23,689 bases of DNA from Gudongella sp964607545 (GCA_964607545.1 CAZSLV010000024.1:1-23689), one strand, 5' to 3'. Shown: positions 15,044 to 23,651, numbered from the stretch's first letter. Notes: a model not told the origin generated them from the letters alone. Made by a program: numbers and translations.

Positions 15044-16432
15044 TTGAAATTATCTGTAAAGGAATTATTTAAAAATTATGAAGAATACGTTTTAAAAGAC
15101 CTGGTCCTAGAAGGTTGGATTAGGACATCAAGGTCTTCAAAGGCCTTTGGTTTTATTGAATTAAACGATGGGTCATTTTTTAAAAATATCCAAATTGTTT
15201 ATGACGATTCCTTAACAAATTTTAAGGAAGTAGAAAAGTTTCCTATTTATTCTGCTATTATTGTTAAGGGGATCCTAGTAGAAACTAAGGGGGCCAAGCA
15301 AGACTTTGAAATCCATGCAAGGGAAATTATCTTAGAAGGGGAGTCACATAGCGATTATCCTATACAAAAAAAGAGACATTCCCTAGAATACCTAAGGACT
15401 ATAGCCCACCTAAGGCCAAGGACAAATATGTATAGTGCTATTTTTAGGGTAAGGTCAGTTCTTGCCTATTCAGTCCATAAGTTCTTTCAAGAAAGAGGCT
15501 TTATATATGCCCACACCCCAATTATAACAGCTTCAGATGCTGAAGGGGCAGGGGAGATGTTTAAGGTAACTAGTATAGATCCCTTAAATCCCCCTATGAC
15601 AGAGGATAAAAAAGTGGATTATTCAAAGGACTTTTTTGGGAAAGAAACCCACTTAACTGTAAGTGGCCAATTGCAAGCTGAAGTATTTGCCCTTGCCTTT
15701 AAGGATGTATATACTTTTGGTCCTACCTTTAGGGCAGAAAATTCAAATACTGCAAGGCATGCTGCTGAGTTTTGGATGATTGAGCCAGAAATTGCCTTTG
15801 CAGACTTAAGAGACAATATGAAATTAGCTGAAGATATGTTTAAATTTATGATTGCCTATGTCTTAGAAAATGCCAAGGAAGAAATGGAATTCTTTGATAA
15901 CTTTGTAAGTAAGGGAATTATAGCAAAGCTAGAAAAAATACTTTCAGATGATTTTGGAGTAATAACCTATACTGAAGCAGTAGACCTTTTAATAAAGTCA
16001 AAAGAAGACTTTCAATTCCCTGTTAAGTGGGGAATTGACCTTCAAACTGAACATGAAAGGTATATTACTGAAAAGATATTTAACAAGCCCGTCTTTGTAA
16101 TAGACTATCCAAAAGAAATCAAGGCCTTTTACATGAGGGTAAATGAAGACAATAAGACTGTAGCTGCCATGGACCTCTTAGTACCAGGGGTAGGGGAAAT
16201 TATTGGGGGCAGTCAAAGGGAAGAAAGATTAGATGTCTTAACAAAAAAGATTGTAGAAAACGGCATGGACCCAGAGGACTATTGGTGGTATCTTGAGCTT
16301 AGAAAGTACGGTGGGACAAAACATGCAGGTTATGGTCTAGGTTTTGAAAGGGCCATTATGTATATAACAGGGGTAAGTAATATAAGGGATGTAATCCCCT
16401 TCCCAAGAACCATACATTCAGCAGAATTTTAA
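15044..16432 (+). CDS. asnS: Asparaginyl-tRNA synthetase
   Basis: This is a class IIb synthetase charging tRNA-Asn. I choose a TTG start at 15044 (462 residues), because GGGAGGA at 15031-15037 lies 6 bases ahead. The ATGs at 15026 and 15029 precede this site and add residues without homology. An N-terminal OB-fold anticodon-binding domain (VLEGWIRTSRSSKAFGFIELNDG) is followed by the catalytic core. Motif 2 is TFRAENSNTARHAAEFWMIE and motif 3 is GLGFERAIMYITG, with GGSQREERLDVL between them. NSNTARHLAEF-type sequence favours AsnRS over AspRS, as does the Asn specifier in the T-box. Confidence 0.95.
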   Translation: MKLSVKELFKNYEEYVLKDLVLEGWIRTSRSSKAFGFIELNDGSFFKNIQIVYDDSLTNFKEVEKFPIYSAIIVKGILVETKGAKQDFEIHAREIILEGESHSDYPIQKKRHSLEYLRTIAHLRPRTNMYSAIFRVRSVLAYSVHKFFQERGFIYAHTPIITASDAEGAGEMFKVTSIDPLNPPMTEDKKVDYSKDFFGKETHLTVSGQLQAEVFALAFKDVYTFGPTFRAENSNTARHAAEFWMIEPEIAFADLRDNMKLAEDMFKFMIAYVLENAKEEMEFFDNFVSKGIIAKLEKILSDDFGVITYTEAVDLLIKSKEDFQFPVKWGIDLQTEHERYITEKIFNKPVFVIDYPKEIKAFYMRVNEDNKTVAAMDLLVPGVGEIIGGSQREERLDVLTKKIVENGMDPEDYWWYLELRKYGGTKHAGYGLGFERAIMYITGVSNIRDVIPFPRTIHSAEF

Positions 16433-16440
16433 TAAGGGTG

Positions 16441-16618
16441 GTGTAATTACGAGTCCAACCAAAAAGGCGTTGTCATTCCGAGTGCAACCCAAGCGGTGTT
16501 GCTATTGTGAATGCAACCCAAAAGGCATTGTCATTGCGAGTGTGACCCACCCCCCGTGCTGTCATTCCGAGTGTAACCCACCCCCGTGCTGTCATTCCGA
16601 GTGTAACGAGGAATCTTT
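16441..16618 (+). repeat. Six degenerate tandem repeats of about 30 bp
   Basis: Units begin at 16441, 16471, 16500, 16529, 16560 and 16590, with lengths of 29-31 bases. The shared core is TGTCATTCCGAGTGTAACC, followed by a variable AAAAGGCGT or CACCCCCGTGC tail. The first and third units are the most diverged; the fourth to sixth are the closest. The last unit instead ends GAGGAATCTTT, giving an ATTCC...GGAAT inverted repeat like the widespread GTCATTCCGAG...GAGGAATCT family. There are no spacers between units. The block is more GC-rich than its surroundings and fills most of the asnS-leuS gap (16433-16653). Confidence 0.85.
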
Positions 16619-16653
16619 ACAAATAAATCTTTAAAAACAAGGAGGTAATTTTC

Positions 16654-19065
16654 ATGAAAGAATACAATCCAAAACAAATCGAAAAAAAGTGGCAGGATAT
16701 ATGGGATGAAAAAGAAGTTTACAAGGCTAGCAATGAAAGTGATAAGGAAAAATTCTATGCCCTTGTAGAATTCCCATACCCATCATCTGAAGGCCTACAT
16801 GTAGGCCATCCAAGACCCTATACTGCCCTTGATATTGTTGCAAGAAAAAAGAGATACCAAGGCTACAATGTACTCTTCCCAATGGGGTGGGATGCCTTTG
16901 GCCTTCCTACTGAAAACTATGCTATTAAAAATAAAATCCACCCAAGGATAGTTACAGAAAGAAATATTGCAAACTTTAAAGCCCAGCTTAAGTCCATTGG
17001 TTTTTCCTTTGACTGGTCAAGGGAAGTTAATACAACAGACCCCCACTATTACAAGTGGACCCAGTGGATCTTTCTAAAGTTATTTGAAAATAATCTTGCC
17101 TATAAGAAGGAGTTTCCTATTAACTTTTGTACATCCTGCAAGGTAGGTCTTGCAAATGAAGAAGTTGTAGGAGGGGTTTGTGAAAGGTGCGGGAGTGAAG
17201 TAGTAAGAAAGGTTAAAAACCAATGGATGCTAAAGATCACTGAATATGCAGATAGACTTATAAGTGACCTTGACCTAGTAGATTATATAGATAGGGTTAA
17301 GACCCAGCAGACAAATTGGATTGGCAAGTCCATTGGGGCAGACTTAAACTTTAAAATTGCAGGTGGGGATGATAGCCTTTCAGTATTTACAACAAGGCCA
17401 GACACCCTATTTGGGGCAACTTACATGGTAATAGCTGCAGAACACCCCCTTATAGATAAGTACAAGGAAAAGATAGAAAACTATGATGAAGTTCACCATT
17501 ATAAGGATGAAGTTCAAAATAAGTCTGACTTTGAAAGGACTGAGCTTTCAAAGGCAAAGTCTGGGGTAGAGTTAAAGGGCCTTAAGGCAATAAACCCAGC
17601 CAATGGGAAAGAAATACCTATATGGGTGTCAGACTATGTCCTAATGTCCTATGGAACTGGGGCTATAATGGCAGTACCAGGCCATGACCAAAGAGACTGG
17701 GAATTTGCAAGTAAGTTTAACCTTCCTATAATTGAAGTAATAAAGGGTGGAGATATTACAAAAGAAGCCTACACAGATACAAATACTGGAATCCTTGTAA
17801 ACTCTGACTTTATAAATGGAATGGAAGTTAAAGAAGCAGTAGAATATATGATAGATTGGATACAAAAAAACAAGCTTGGCGAGAAAAAAATAAACTATAA
17901 ACTAAGAGACTGGGTGTTTTCAAGACAAAGATACTGGGGAGAACCAATTCCACTAGTACATTGTGAAGATTGTGGTTGGGTAGCCCTACCTGAAAGTGAG
18001 CTTCCCTTGTTACTTCCCGAGGTAGATAACTACGAGCCAACAGAAACTGGAGAATCACCCCTTGCTAATATGGAAGAGTGGGTAAATACAACTTGCCCAA
18101 CTTGTGGTAAAAAAGCCAAGAGGGAAACTGACACCATGCCACAATGGGCTGGTTCAAGCTGGTATTATTTAAGGTATACTGACCCACATAATAATGATGC
18201 CTTTGCTTCAAAAGAAGCTTTAGAGTATTGGAGTCCAGTTGACTGGTATAATGGGGGCATGGAACATACAACCCTCCACCTACTTTACTCAAGATTTTGG
18301 CATAAGTTCCTTTATGATATTGGTCAAGTTCCCCAAGCAGAGCCCTATGCAAAAAGAACTTCCCATGGGATGATTCTAGGTGATAACAATGAAAAAATGT
18401 CTAAGTCTAGAGGAAATGTTGTAAATCCAGATGAAATAGTAAGAGAATACGGTGCCGATACCCTTAGGACCTATGAAATGTTTATTGGAGACTTTGAAAA
18501 AAGTGTACCATGGTCAGAAAATGGAGTTAAGGGGTGCAGGAGGTACCTAGACAGGGTATGGAAGCTACAAGAGATCCTAGTTCTTGGGGATAAGTATTCT
18601 CCCGAGTTAGAATCAAATATCCACAAGACCATTAAAAAGGTTACCCATGACTTTGAAACTTTGAAATTTAACACAGGTATTGCAAGTTTAATGGCCTTAT
18701 TAAATGATTTTAACGACCTAGGTAGGATTACAAAAGAAGACCTTAGGACTTATTTAATCCTATTAAACCCAGTAGCCCCACATATTACTGAAGAATTATG
18801 GGAAACTATTGGTTTAGATGGCTACTTGTTCGAAAGCAAATGGCCAGAATTTGATGAGGAAAAGACAATAGATAAGGTAATAGAAATGCCAGTCCAAGTA
18901 AATGGAAAGGTAAGAGGAACTGTAGAAGTTGCAATTGATGAGTCAAAAGAAAGCATCCGAGAAAAAGCAAATATGGTTGAATCAATAAATAGGTATACAC
19001 AAGGAAAAGAAATAATAAAAGAAATTTATGTTCCAGGAAAAATCTATAACATAGTAGTAAAGTAA
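16654..19065 (+). CDS. leuS: Leucyl-tRNA synthetase
   Basis: This is a class Ia synthetase charging tRNA-Leu, 803 residues. The HIGH motif appears as HVGH (49-52) in EGLHVGHPRPYTALD, and KMSKS is at 581-585 in NEKMSKSRGNVVNPDE. A zinc-binding pair CTSCKVG and CERCGSE lies near residues 160-182. The CP1 editing domain shows TTRPDTLFGATYMVIAAEHP and GTGAIMAVPGHDQRDWEF. A second cysteine set (CEDCGW, CPTCGKK) precedes the TDTMPQWAGSSWYYLRY block. GGAGGT at 16641-16646 supports the start. No T-box is present, and no promoter was recognised in the repeat-filled gap, so it may be read from the asnS promoter. Confidence 0.97.
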   Translation: MKEYNPKQIEKKWQDIWDEKEVYKASNESDKEKFYALVEFPYPSSEGLHVGHPRPYTALDIVARKKRYQGYNVLFPMGWDAFGLPTENYAIKNKIHPRIVTERNIANFKAQLKSIGFSFDWSREVNTTDPHYYKWTQWIFLKLFENNLAYKKEFPINFCTSCKVGLANEEVVGGVCERCGSEVVRKVKNQWMLKITEYADRLISDLDLVDYIDRVKTQQTNWIGKSIGADLNFKIAGGDDSLSVFTTRPDTLFGATYMVIAAEHPLIDKYKEKIENYDEVHHYKDEVQNKSDFERTELSKAKSGVELKGLKAINPANGKEIPIWVSDYVLMSYGTGAIMAVPGHDQRDWEFASKFNLPIIEVIKGGDITKEAYTDTNTGILVNSDFINGMEVKEAVEYMIDWIQKNKLGEKKINYKLRDWVFSRQRYWGEPIPLVHCEDCGWVALPESELPLLLPEVDNYEPTETGESPLANMEEWVNTTCPTCGKKAKRETDTMPQWAGSSWYYLRYTDPHNNDAFASKEALEYWSPVDWYNGGMEHTTLHLLYSRFWHKFLYDIGQVPQAEPYAKRTSHGMILGDNNEKMSKSRGNVVNPDEIVREYGADTLRTYEMFIGDFEKSVPWSENGVKGCRRYLDRVWKLQEILVLGDKYSPELESNIHKTIKKVTHDFETLKFNTGIASLMALLNDFNDLGRITKEDLRTYLILLNPVAPHITEELWETIGLDGYLFESKWPEFDEEKTIDKVIEMPVQVNGKVRGTVEVAIDESKESIREKANMVESINRYTQGKEIIKEIYVPGKIYNIVVK

Positions 19066-19087
19066 ATTAAATACCTGCTTTTGTAAA

Positions 19088-19136
19088 GATGAACGACTCT
19101 GTTAATTTTAGTAGGGATGGACGACTCTGTCCATCC
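19088..19136 (+). repeat. Short duplicated element with hairpin downstream of leuS
   Basis: GATGAACGACTCTGTT at 19088-19103 recurs as GATGGACGACTCTGTC at 19116-19131. The second copy is extended into a perfect 8-bp hairpin, GGATGGAC (19115-19122) with GTCCATCC (19129-19136), around the loop GACTCT. No T tract follows, so it is not an obvious terminator. It may be a remnant of a small dispersed repeat. Confidence 0.6.
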
Positions 19137-19204
19137 GCAATGCCAAAAGACTATACCCAGTAAGATAGAATCAATAAAAAAAACCTATGCACATTTTCTA
19201 AATA

Positions 19205-19213
19205 TGATATAAT
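19205..19213 (+). promoter_or_regulatory. Possible extended -10 promoter for the threonine dehydrogenase gene
   Basis: TGATATAAT is a complete extended -10 element about 40 bases before the GTG start. No convincing -35 box lies 17 bases upstream. Confidence 0.45.
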
Positions 19214-19253
19214 ATTAACAGAAAATCTTATAAATAAGACGGAGGTGCAGTGA

Positions 19254-20210
19254 GTGAGAAAAATTCTAATTACTGGGGCCCTTGGGCAAATAGGGTCTGA
19301 ATTAGCAGTTAAGATGAGAGAGATATATGGAACGGATAATGTTATAATAAGCGATATAATGCCAAAGGCTTCTCGTGAAGCCCTAATAGAAAGTGGACCC
19401 TTTGAGCCTATAAACATCCTAGATAAGGATAATATGGGGAAAGTCATAGATAAGTACAAGATAAATACAGTGGTAAACCTTGCAGCCATACTTTCAGCTA
19501 CAGGGGAAAAGACTCCAGACCTTTGTTATAATGTTAATATGAACGGCTTATACAATATTTTAGAACTTGCTAGGGAAAAAGATCTTTCTGTATTTACACC
19601 TAGTTCCATAGCTGTCTTTGGAGACTCTACTCCAAAGGATAAGACCCCCCAAGATACTATTATGAGGCCTGAAACCATGTATGGGGTAACAAAGGTCGCA
19701 GGGGAGCTACTTTGTGATTATTACTTTAAAAAATTTGGAGTAGATACAAGAGGGGTCAGGTTCCCTGGTATTATATCCTACGACACCCTCCCAGGTGGAG
19801 GTACAACTGATTATGCTGTCCATATCTACTATGAAGCCCTTAAACAAGGAAAGTATACCAGCTTTATAGGGCCAGGTACCAAGATGGATATGATGTATAT
19901 GCCAGATGCTATTAAGGCGATTCTTATGCTCCTTGAAGCAGATCCTTCAAAGTTAATCCATAGAAATGCCTTTAATATTACAGCTATGAGTTTTGACCCT
20001 GAAGAAATAGCATCCTCAATTAAAAAATACATCAAAGACTTTACCATTGACTATGATATAGATAAAGAAAGACAAGCCATAGCAGACTCTTGGCCAAATT
20101 CCCTTGATGATACACAAGCAAGAGAAGAATGGGGTTGGAAGCCAGAATATTTACTTGATGATATGACCAAGGACATGCTTGAAAAATTAAGAATAAAACT
20201 AAAAATTTAG
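19254..20210 (+). CDS. L-threonine 3-dehydrogenase, NAD-dependent epimerase/dehydratase type
   Basis: This is a 318-residue short-chain-fold enzyme starting at GTG, with GGAGGT (19241-19246) 7 bases ahead. The Rossmann motif GALGQIGS is at residues 8-15. The catalytic YxxxK is Y143/K147 in MYGVTKVAGELLCDYY. The stretches GVRFPGIISYDTLPGGGTTDYAVHIYYEA, MMYMPDAIKAI, MSFDPEEIA and QAIADSWPNSLDD are characteristic of the epimerase-type threonine dehydrogenase. That enzyme oxidises L-threonine to 2-amino-3-oxobutyrate with NAD+. No glycine C-acetyltransferase (kbl) is next to it. A general sugar-epimerase role is less likely given the substrate-specific blocks. Confidence 0.87.
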   Translation: MRKILITGALGQIGSELAVKMREIYGTDNVIISDIMPKASREALIESGPFEPINILDKDNMGKVIDKYKINTVVNLAAILSATGEKTPDLCYNVNMNGLYNILELAREKDLSVFTPSSIAVFGDSTPKDKTPQDTIMRPETMYGVTKVAGELLCDYYFKKFGVDTRGVRFPGIISYDTLPGGGTTDYAVHIYYEALKQGKYTSFIGPGTKMDMMYMPDAIKAILMLLEADPSKLIHRNAFNITAMSFDPEEIASSIKKYIKDFTIDYDIDKERQAIADSWPNSLDDTQAREEWGWKPEYLLDDMTKDMLEKLRIKLKI

Positions 20211-20234
20211 ATTAGGGAAACCTAATCTTTTTTT
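20209..20234 (+). terminator. Intrinsic terminator after the threonine dehydrogenase gene
   Basis: A perfect 8-bp stem AGATTAGG (20209-20216) with CCTAATCT (20221-20228) encloses a stable GAAA tetraloop and leads into seven T residues (20228-20234). It begins within the stop codon and isolates the gene from the isc operon. Confidence 0.92.
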
Positions 20235-20245
20235 CTATATTAATG

Positions 20246-20274
20246 TTGACAACATTACTAGGATATACTATACT
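20246..20274 (+). promoter_or_regulatory. Sigma-A promoter of the isc operon
   Basis: TTGACA (20246-20251) and TATACT (20269-20274) are separated by 17 bases, giving a start near 20281. An Rrf2 regulator is the first gene, so autoregulation at this promoter is likely, but I could not pick out a convincing operator. Confidence 0.8.
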
Positions 20275-20320
20275 TATATCGAATACCAAGCAATCTAGTT
20301 GGGATTAAAGAGGTGAAATA

Positions 20321-20752
20321 ATGAAACTGTCAACAAAGGGTAGGTACGGGCTTATGGCTATGCACCAATTAGCCCAAGATTATGGTCAGGGACCCATATC
20401 TTTAAAATCAGTTGCAGAAAAACAAGGCTTATCTGAAAACTATTTAGAACAGCTTTTCTCAAGCCTTAAAAAGGATGGTTTATTAACTAGTGTAAGGGGG
20501 GCATATGGGGGCTACATGCTTTCAAGACCACCAGATGACATTACTGTAGGCCAAGTTTTAAGGGCCCTAGAAGGTCAAATGGCCCCATCTGAATGTGTTG
20601 ATGGAACTCATCACTCCTGTCTTAAAAAGGATGACTGTGCAACTAAAATGGTTTTGGTCAGGATAAAGGATAGCATAGATCAAGTGATAGATTCTATAAC
20701 CTTAAATGATATGATAATTGATAATATTGAAATTACTAATATTGGGGGATAA
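20321..20752 (+). CDS. iscR: Rrf2 family Fe-S regulator, IscR-like
   Basis: This 143-residue winged-helix regulator of iron-sulfur cluster assembly opens with MKLSTKGRYGLMAMHQLA. Its HTH reads ISLKSVAEKQGLSENYLEQLFSSLKKDGL and the wing GLLTSVRGAYGGYMLSRPPD. Three cysteines (C92, C100, C106) sit in the [2Fe-2S] loop, close to the E. coli IscR positions, which favours a cluster-binding IscR over the related cysteine regulator CymR. It has its own promoter and lies 2 bp ahead of iscS, so it probably controls its own operon. Confidence 0.87.
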   Translation: MKLSTKGRYGLMAMHQLAQDYGQGPISLKSVAEKQGLSENYLEQLFSSLKKDGLLTSVRGAYGGYMLSRPPDDITVGQVLRALEGQMAPSECVDGTHHSCLKKDDCATKMVLVRIKDSIDQVIDSITLNDMIIDNIEITNIGG

Positions 20753-20754
20753 TA

Positions 20755-21924
20755 ATGAAAAAATTTGTATATATGGACCACGCAGCAACAACTCCTGTAA
20801 AAAAAGAAGTCCTAGATGAAATGCTTCCATATTTTTCAGAGTATTATGGAAACCCTTCAAGTATATATTCACTTAGCAACTATTCAAACTTAGCAATAGA
20901 TAAGGCAAGGGACCAAGTTGCCAAAGCCCTAGGTGCTAAGAAGAATGAAATATACTTTACAGGGGGAGGGTCAGAATCAGACAACTGGGCTATAAAGGGA
21001 GTTGCATCTAAACACAAGGAAAAAGGCAACCATATTATCACAACTAAGATAGAACACCATGCTGTCCTTCACACTTGTGAATTTTTAGCAAAAGAAGGCT
21101 ATGATATTACTTATTTAGATGTAGATGAATATGGACTTGTTTCCCTTAGCGATTTGGAAAATGCAATTACAGATAAGACAATTTTAATAACTATAATGTT
21201 TGCCAACAATGAAATTGGAACAATCCAACCAATTAAGGAAATAGGGGCTCTAGCAAAAAAACACGGGGTCTTATTCCACACAGATGCAGTCCAAGCAGTA
21301 GGAAGTATAGAAATAGATGTTAATGAATTAAATATAGACCTACTTTCACTTACAGCCCATAAGCTTTATGGTCCTAAGGGGACAGGGGCCCTTTATATAA
21401 GAAAGGGAGTAAGGATAGACCCACTTATAACAGGGGGAGCCCAAGAAAAAAATAAAAGGGCAGGTACAGAAAACATAGCAGGTATTGTTGGCCTAGGTAA
21501 GGCAGTTGAATTAGCCTATGAAAACCTAGAAGAAAACAACAAAAGGCTAATTGGCCTAAGGGAAAGATTAATAAGGGGAATAGAAGAAAATATAGATGAA
21601 GTTAGATTAAATGGTCACCCTAGTAAGAGGTTACCTGGAAATGTAAACTATTGCTTTAGGTATATAGAAGGAGAGTCCCTTTTACTAAGTTTAGACCTAG
21701 TTGGGATTGCAGCATCAAGTGGTTCTGCTTGTACATCAGGAAGCTTAGACCCATCCCATGTCCTTCTTTCAATAGGCCTTGTTCATGAAATAGCCCATGG
21801 GTCCTTAAGACTAACCCTGGGGGCAAGTACTACAGAAGAAGATGTAGATTATACAGTTAATCAACTAGTTAGTATAGTAGATAGGTTAAGAAAAATGTCG
21901 CCTTTATATGAAAAAAAGGCATAG
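20755..21924 (+). CDS. iscS: Cysteine desulfurase IscS/NifS
   Basis: This fold-type I PLP enzyme takes sulfur from cysteine as a persulfide for Fe-S clusters and other thio-compounds. It has 389 residues. MDHAATTPV lies at the N terminus, GGGSESDNWAIKG and the IEHHAVLHTCE histidine block follow, and PLP lysine K203 is in LTAHKLYGPKG. Catalytic cysteine C326 sits in SSGSACTSGSLDPSHVL, the flexible loop typical of the NifS/IscS group. It is flanked by iscR (2 bp upstream) and iscU (11 bp downstream), which identifies it as the housekeeping desulfurase of the isc system. Confidence 0.95.
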   Translation: MKKFVYMDHAATTPVKKEVLDEMLPYFSEYYGNPSSIYSLSNYSNLAIDKARDQVAKALGAKKNEIYFTGGGSESDNWAIKGVASKHKEKGNHIITTKIEHHAVLHTCEFLAKEGYDITYLDVDEYGLVSLSDLENAITDKTILITIMFANNEIGTIQPIKEIGALAKKHGVLFHTDAVQAVGSIEIDVNELNIDLLSLTAHKLYGPKGTGALYIRKGVRIDPLITGGAQEKNKRAGTENIAGIVGLGKAVELAYENLEENNKRLIGLRERLIRGIEENIDEVRLNGHPSKRLPGNVNYCFRYIEGESLLLSLDLVGIAASSGSACTSGSLDPSHVLLSIGLVHEIAHGSLRLTLGASTTEEDVDYTVNQLVSIVDRLRKMSPLYEKKA

Positions 21925-21935
21925 GGGGAGAATAA

Positions 21936-22376
21936 ATGTATTCAGATAAGGTAATGGAGCACTTTATGCAGCCGAAAAACGTAGGTGAAATTGAAAATGC
22001 TGATGGCATTGGAGAAGTAGGTAATGCAAAGTGTGGAGATATAATGAGGATGTATTTAAAAATTGATGGTGATATAATAACAGATGTTAAATTTAAGACC
22101 TTTGGATGTGGGTCAGCTATAGCATCTTCAAGTATGGCTACAGAGTTAATTAAGGGTAAGAGTATAAAAGAAGCAATGGAATTAACCAACAAGGCAGTAG
22201 CAACAGCCCTTGATGGTCTACCTCCAATAAAGATGCATTGTAGCGTCCTGGCAGAGCAAGCTATAAAATCTGCTTTGCTTGATTATTCTAAGAAATCTGG
22301 GGTAAAAATTGAAGGATTAGAAGATGTTGATTTTGATGATGAGCATTTACATGATTTAGTTGATATGGAAGACTAA
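21936..22376 (+). CDS. iscU: Fe-S cluster scaffold protein IscU (NifU N-terminal type)
   Basis: This 146-residue scaffold assembles nascent [2Fe-2S] clusters. Ligand residues are present: C33 and D35 in GNAKCGDIM, C58 in FKTFGCGSAIASSS, and H101-C102 in KMHCSVLAEQAI. The protein starts MYSDKVMEHFMQPKNVGEIE, typical of clostridial IscU/NifU N-terminal proteins. It ends in an acidic tail without a C-terminal NifU domain. GGGGGAG upstream of the ATG fits a ribosome site. It follows iscS by 11 bp in the iscRSU operon. Confidence 0.95.
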   Translation: MYSDKVMEHFMQPKNVGEIENADGIGEVGNAKCGDIMRMYLKIDGDIITDVKFKTFGCGSAIASSSMATELIKGKSIKEAMELTNKAVATALDGLPPIKMHCSVLAEQAIKSALLDYSKKSGVKIEGLEDVDFDDEHLHDLVDMED

Positions 22377-22381
22377 TAACT

Positions 22382-22426
22382 TAAAGACTTTGGTTTAAGA
22401 ATCTTATGATCTAGCCACAGTCTTTA
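22382..22426 (+). other. Long-range hairpin between iscU and the AI-2E family gene
   Basis: TAAAGACT (22382-22389) is perfectly complementary to AGTCTTTA (22419-22426), with a short inner TGG/CCA pairing possible. The loop is long (29 bases) and no U tract follows, so it is a weak candidate for attenuation or mRNA processing. Confidence 0.3.
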
Positions 22427-22447
22427 TCTTTAAGAGGGTGAAAAAAG

Positions 22448-23650
22448 ATGACAATAGGGATAGCCCCAGAAATATTTGTAAAACTAGTGTGGATTTTATC
22501 TGCAATTTTGTTGTTTTTAGTAATCTATTACCTTATCAACATAGGAAATAGGTTTGTAGGTGAGAAAAAGGTAATACACTATAATACTAGGTTAATCCTA
22601 TGGGTCATTGGGTCCTTGTTTTTCTTATACTTTATTTCTAGGATCTTTAACAGGTATTCCCTAATAGAGGACACCTTCTACACCATAATTATTTCTTTAA
22701 TACTAGCTTACTTTTTAAACCCCCTTGTTAATTTCTTCGAAAAAAAGGGCTTAAATAGGTTTTATGCCACGGCTTTAGTTTATTTAATAATACTTGGAAC
22801 TATAATTATTTTATCTATATCAGTCCTACCAAGAACAGGAAGGGAATTAAAAAGACTTGCTACTAATTTTCCAGGCTATATTACAGCTGTGACAACTTAC
22901 CTTAGTTCAATTTATTCTAATTATTCATCTACCATAGAAGAAATGCCAGAACTTGTGACAAGCATACAAAATATAATAAGCCAAAATATAGAAAGGGTAC
23001 AAAGTGGTCTTGCAAGTGGTATAGAAAGATTTGCCATGATAGTAATTGGCATGTTTACTAGGATTATAAGTTGGATTTTAACCCCAATTTTAACCTTCTA
23101 CTTTTTAATGGATAAGGATTATTTTATAGAAAGACTAAAGGCCCTTATCCCTAAAAAAAACAAAGAAGAGACTATATACTTATTTAAAGAAATTGACACA
23201 GCCCTTTCAGAATTTATAAGGGGAAGGCTTTTAATGGCTGTAGCAGTTGGTATTACAACTACCATATTTTTATTTGCCATGGGAATTGAATTTGCCATAG
23301 TAATTGGTTTTATTACAGGGATTGCTGATATCATCCCCTATATAGGACCCTTCCTAGGCTTTGTACCAGCAGTAATATTTGCCTTTATTTCAAGCCCTAT
23401 AAAGGCCCTTTGGGTAGGAATATTCTTTATCCTTATCCAGTGGGGAGAAAACAATATACTAGGGCCAAAGATTCTAGGTAAGACAACAGGCATGCACCCC
23501 TTAACTATCCTTTTAGCTATAATAGTAGGTGGTACCATGTTTGGAGTACTTGGTATGTTACTTTCTGTTCCTTTTGTAAGTGTTATGATTATACTTTATA
23601 AGTACTTTAAAAATAAGATAAATATTAGGTTTCCAAAGCAAGTTGGTTAA
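22448..23650 (+). CDS. AI-2E family transporter-like integral membrane protein (PerM/YdiK family)
   Basis: This 400-residue polytopic membrane protein has hydrophobic segments near residues 9-30, 45-64, 72-92, 105-123, 195-222 and several between 255 and 385. A soluble stretch (about 125-190) lies between them. ADIIPYIGPFLGFVPAVI and NNILGPKILGKTTGMHPL are signatures of the AI-2E exporter (PF01594) family. Substrates differ between members (autoinducer-2, ions, unknown), so transport specificity should not be assumed. AGAGGGTGA upstream of the ATG is the ribosome site. It may be read from the isc promoter. In clostridia this gene often stands just before alaS. Confidence 0.88.
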   Translation: MTIGIAPEIFVKLVWILSAILLFLVIYYLINIGNRFVGEKKVIHYNTRLILWVIGSLFFLYFISRIFNRYSLIEDTFYTIIISLILAYFLNPLVNFFEKKGLNRFYATALVYLIILGTIIILSISVLPRTGRELKRLATNFPGYITAVTTYLSSIYSNYSSTIEEMPELVTSIQNIISQNIERVQSGLASGIERFAMIVIGMFTRIISWILTPILTFYFLMDKDYFIERLKALIPKKNKEETIYLFKEIDTALSEFIRGRLLMAVAVGITTTIFLFAMGIEFAIVIGFITGIADIIPYIGPFLGFVPAVIFAFISSPIKALWVGIFFILIQWGENNILGPKILGKTTGMHPLTILLAIIVGGTMFGVLGMLLSVPFVSVMIILYKYFKNKINIRFPKQVG

Positions 23651-23651
23651 A

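Noticed and set aside
16441..16618. Possible CRISPR array in the asnS-leuS gap
   Set aside because: The roughly 30-bp units are contiguous and differ from each other throughout. There are no unique spacers, no leader and no cas genes nearby.
16433..16653. T-box or other leader RNA ahead of leuS
   Set aside because: No T-box sequence, specifier loop or terminator is present; the gap is filled with the tandem repeats and a ribosome site.
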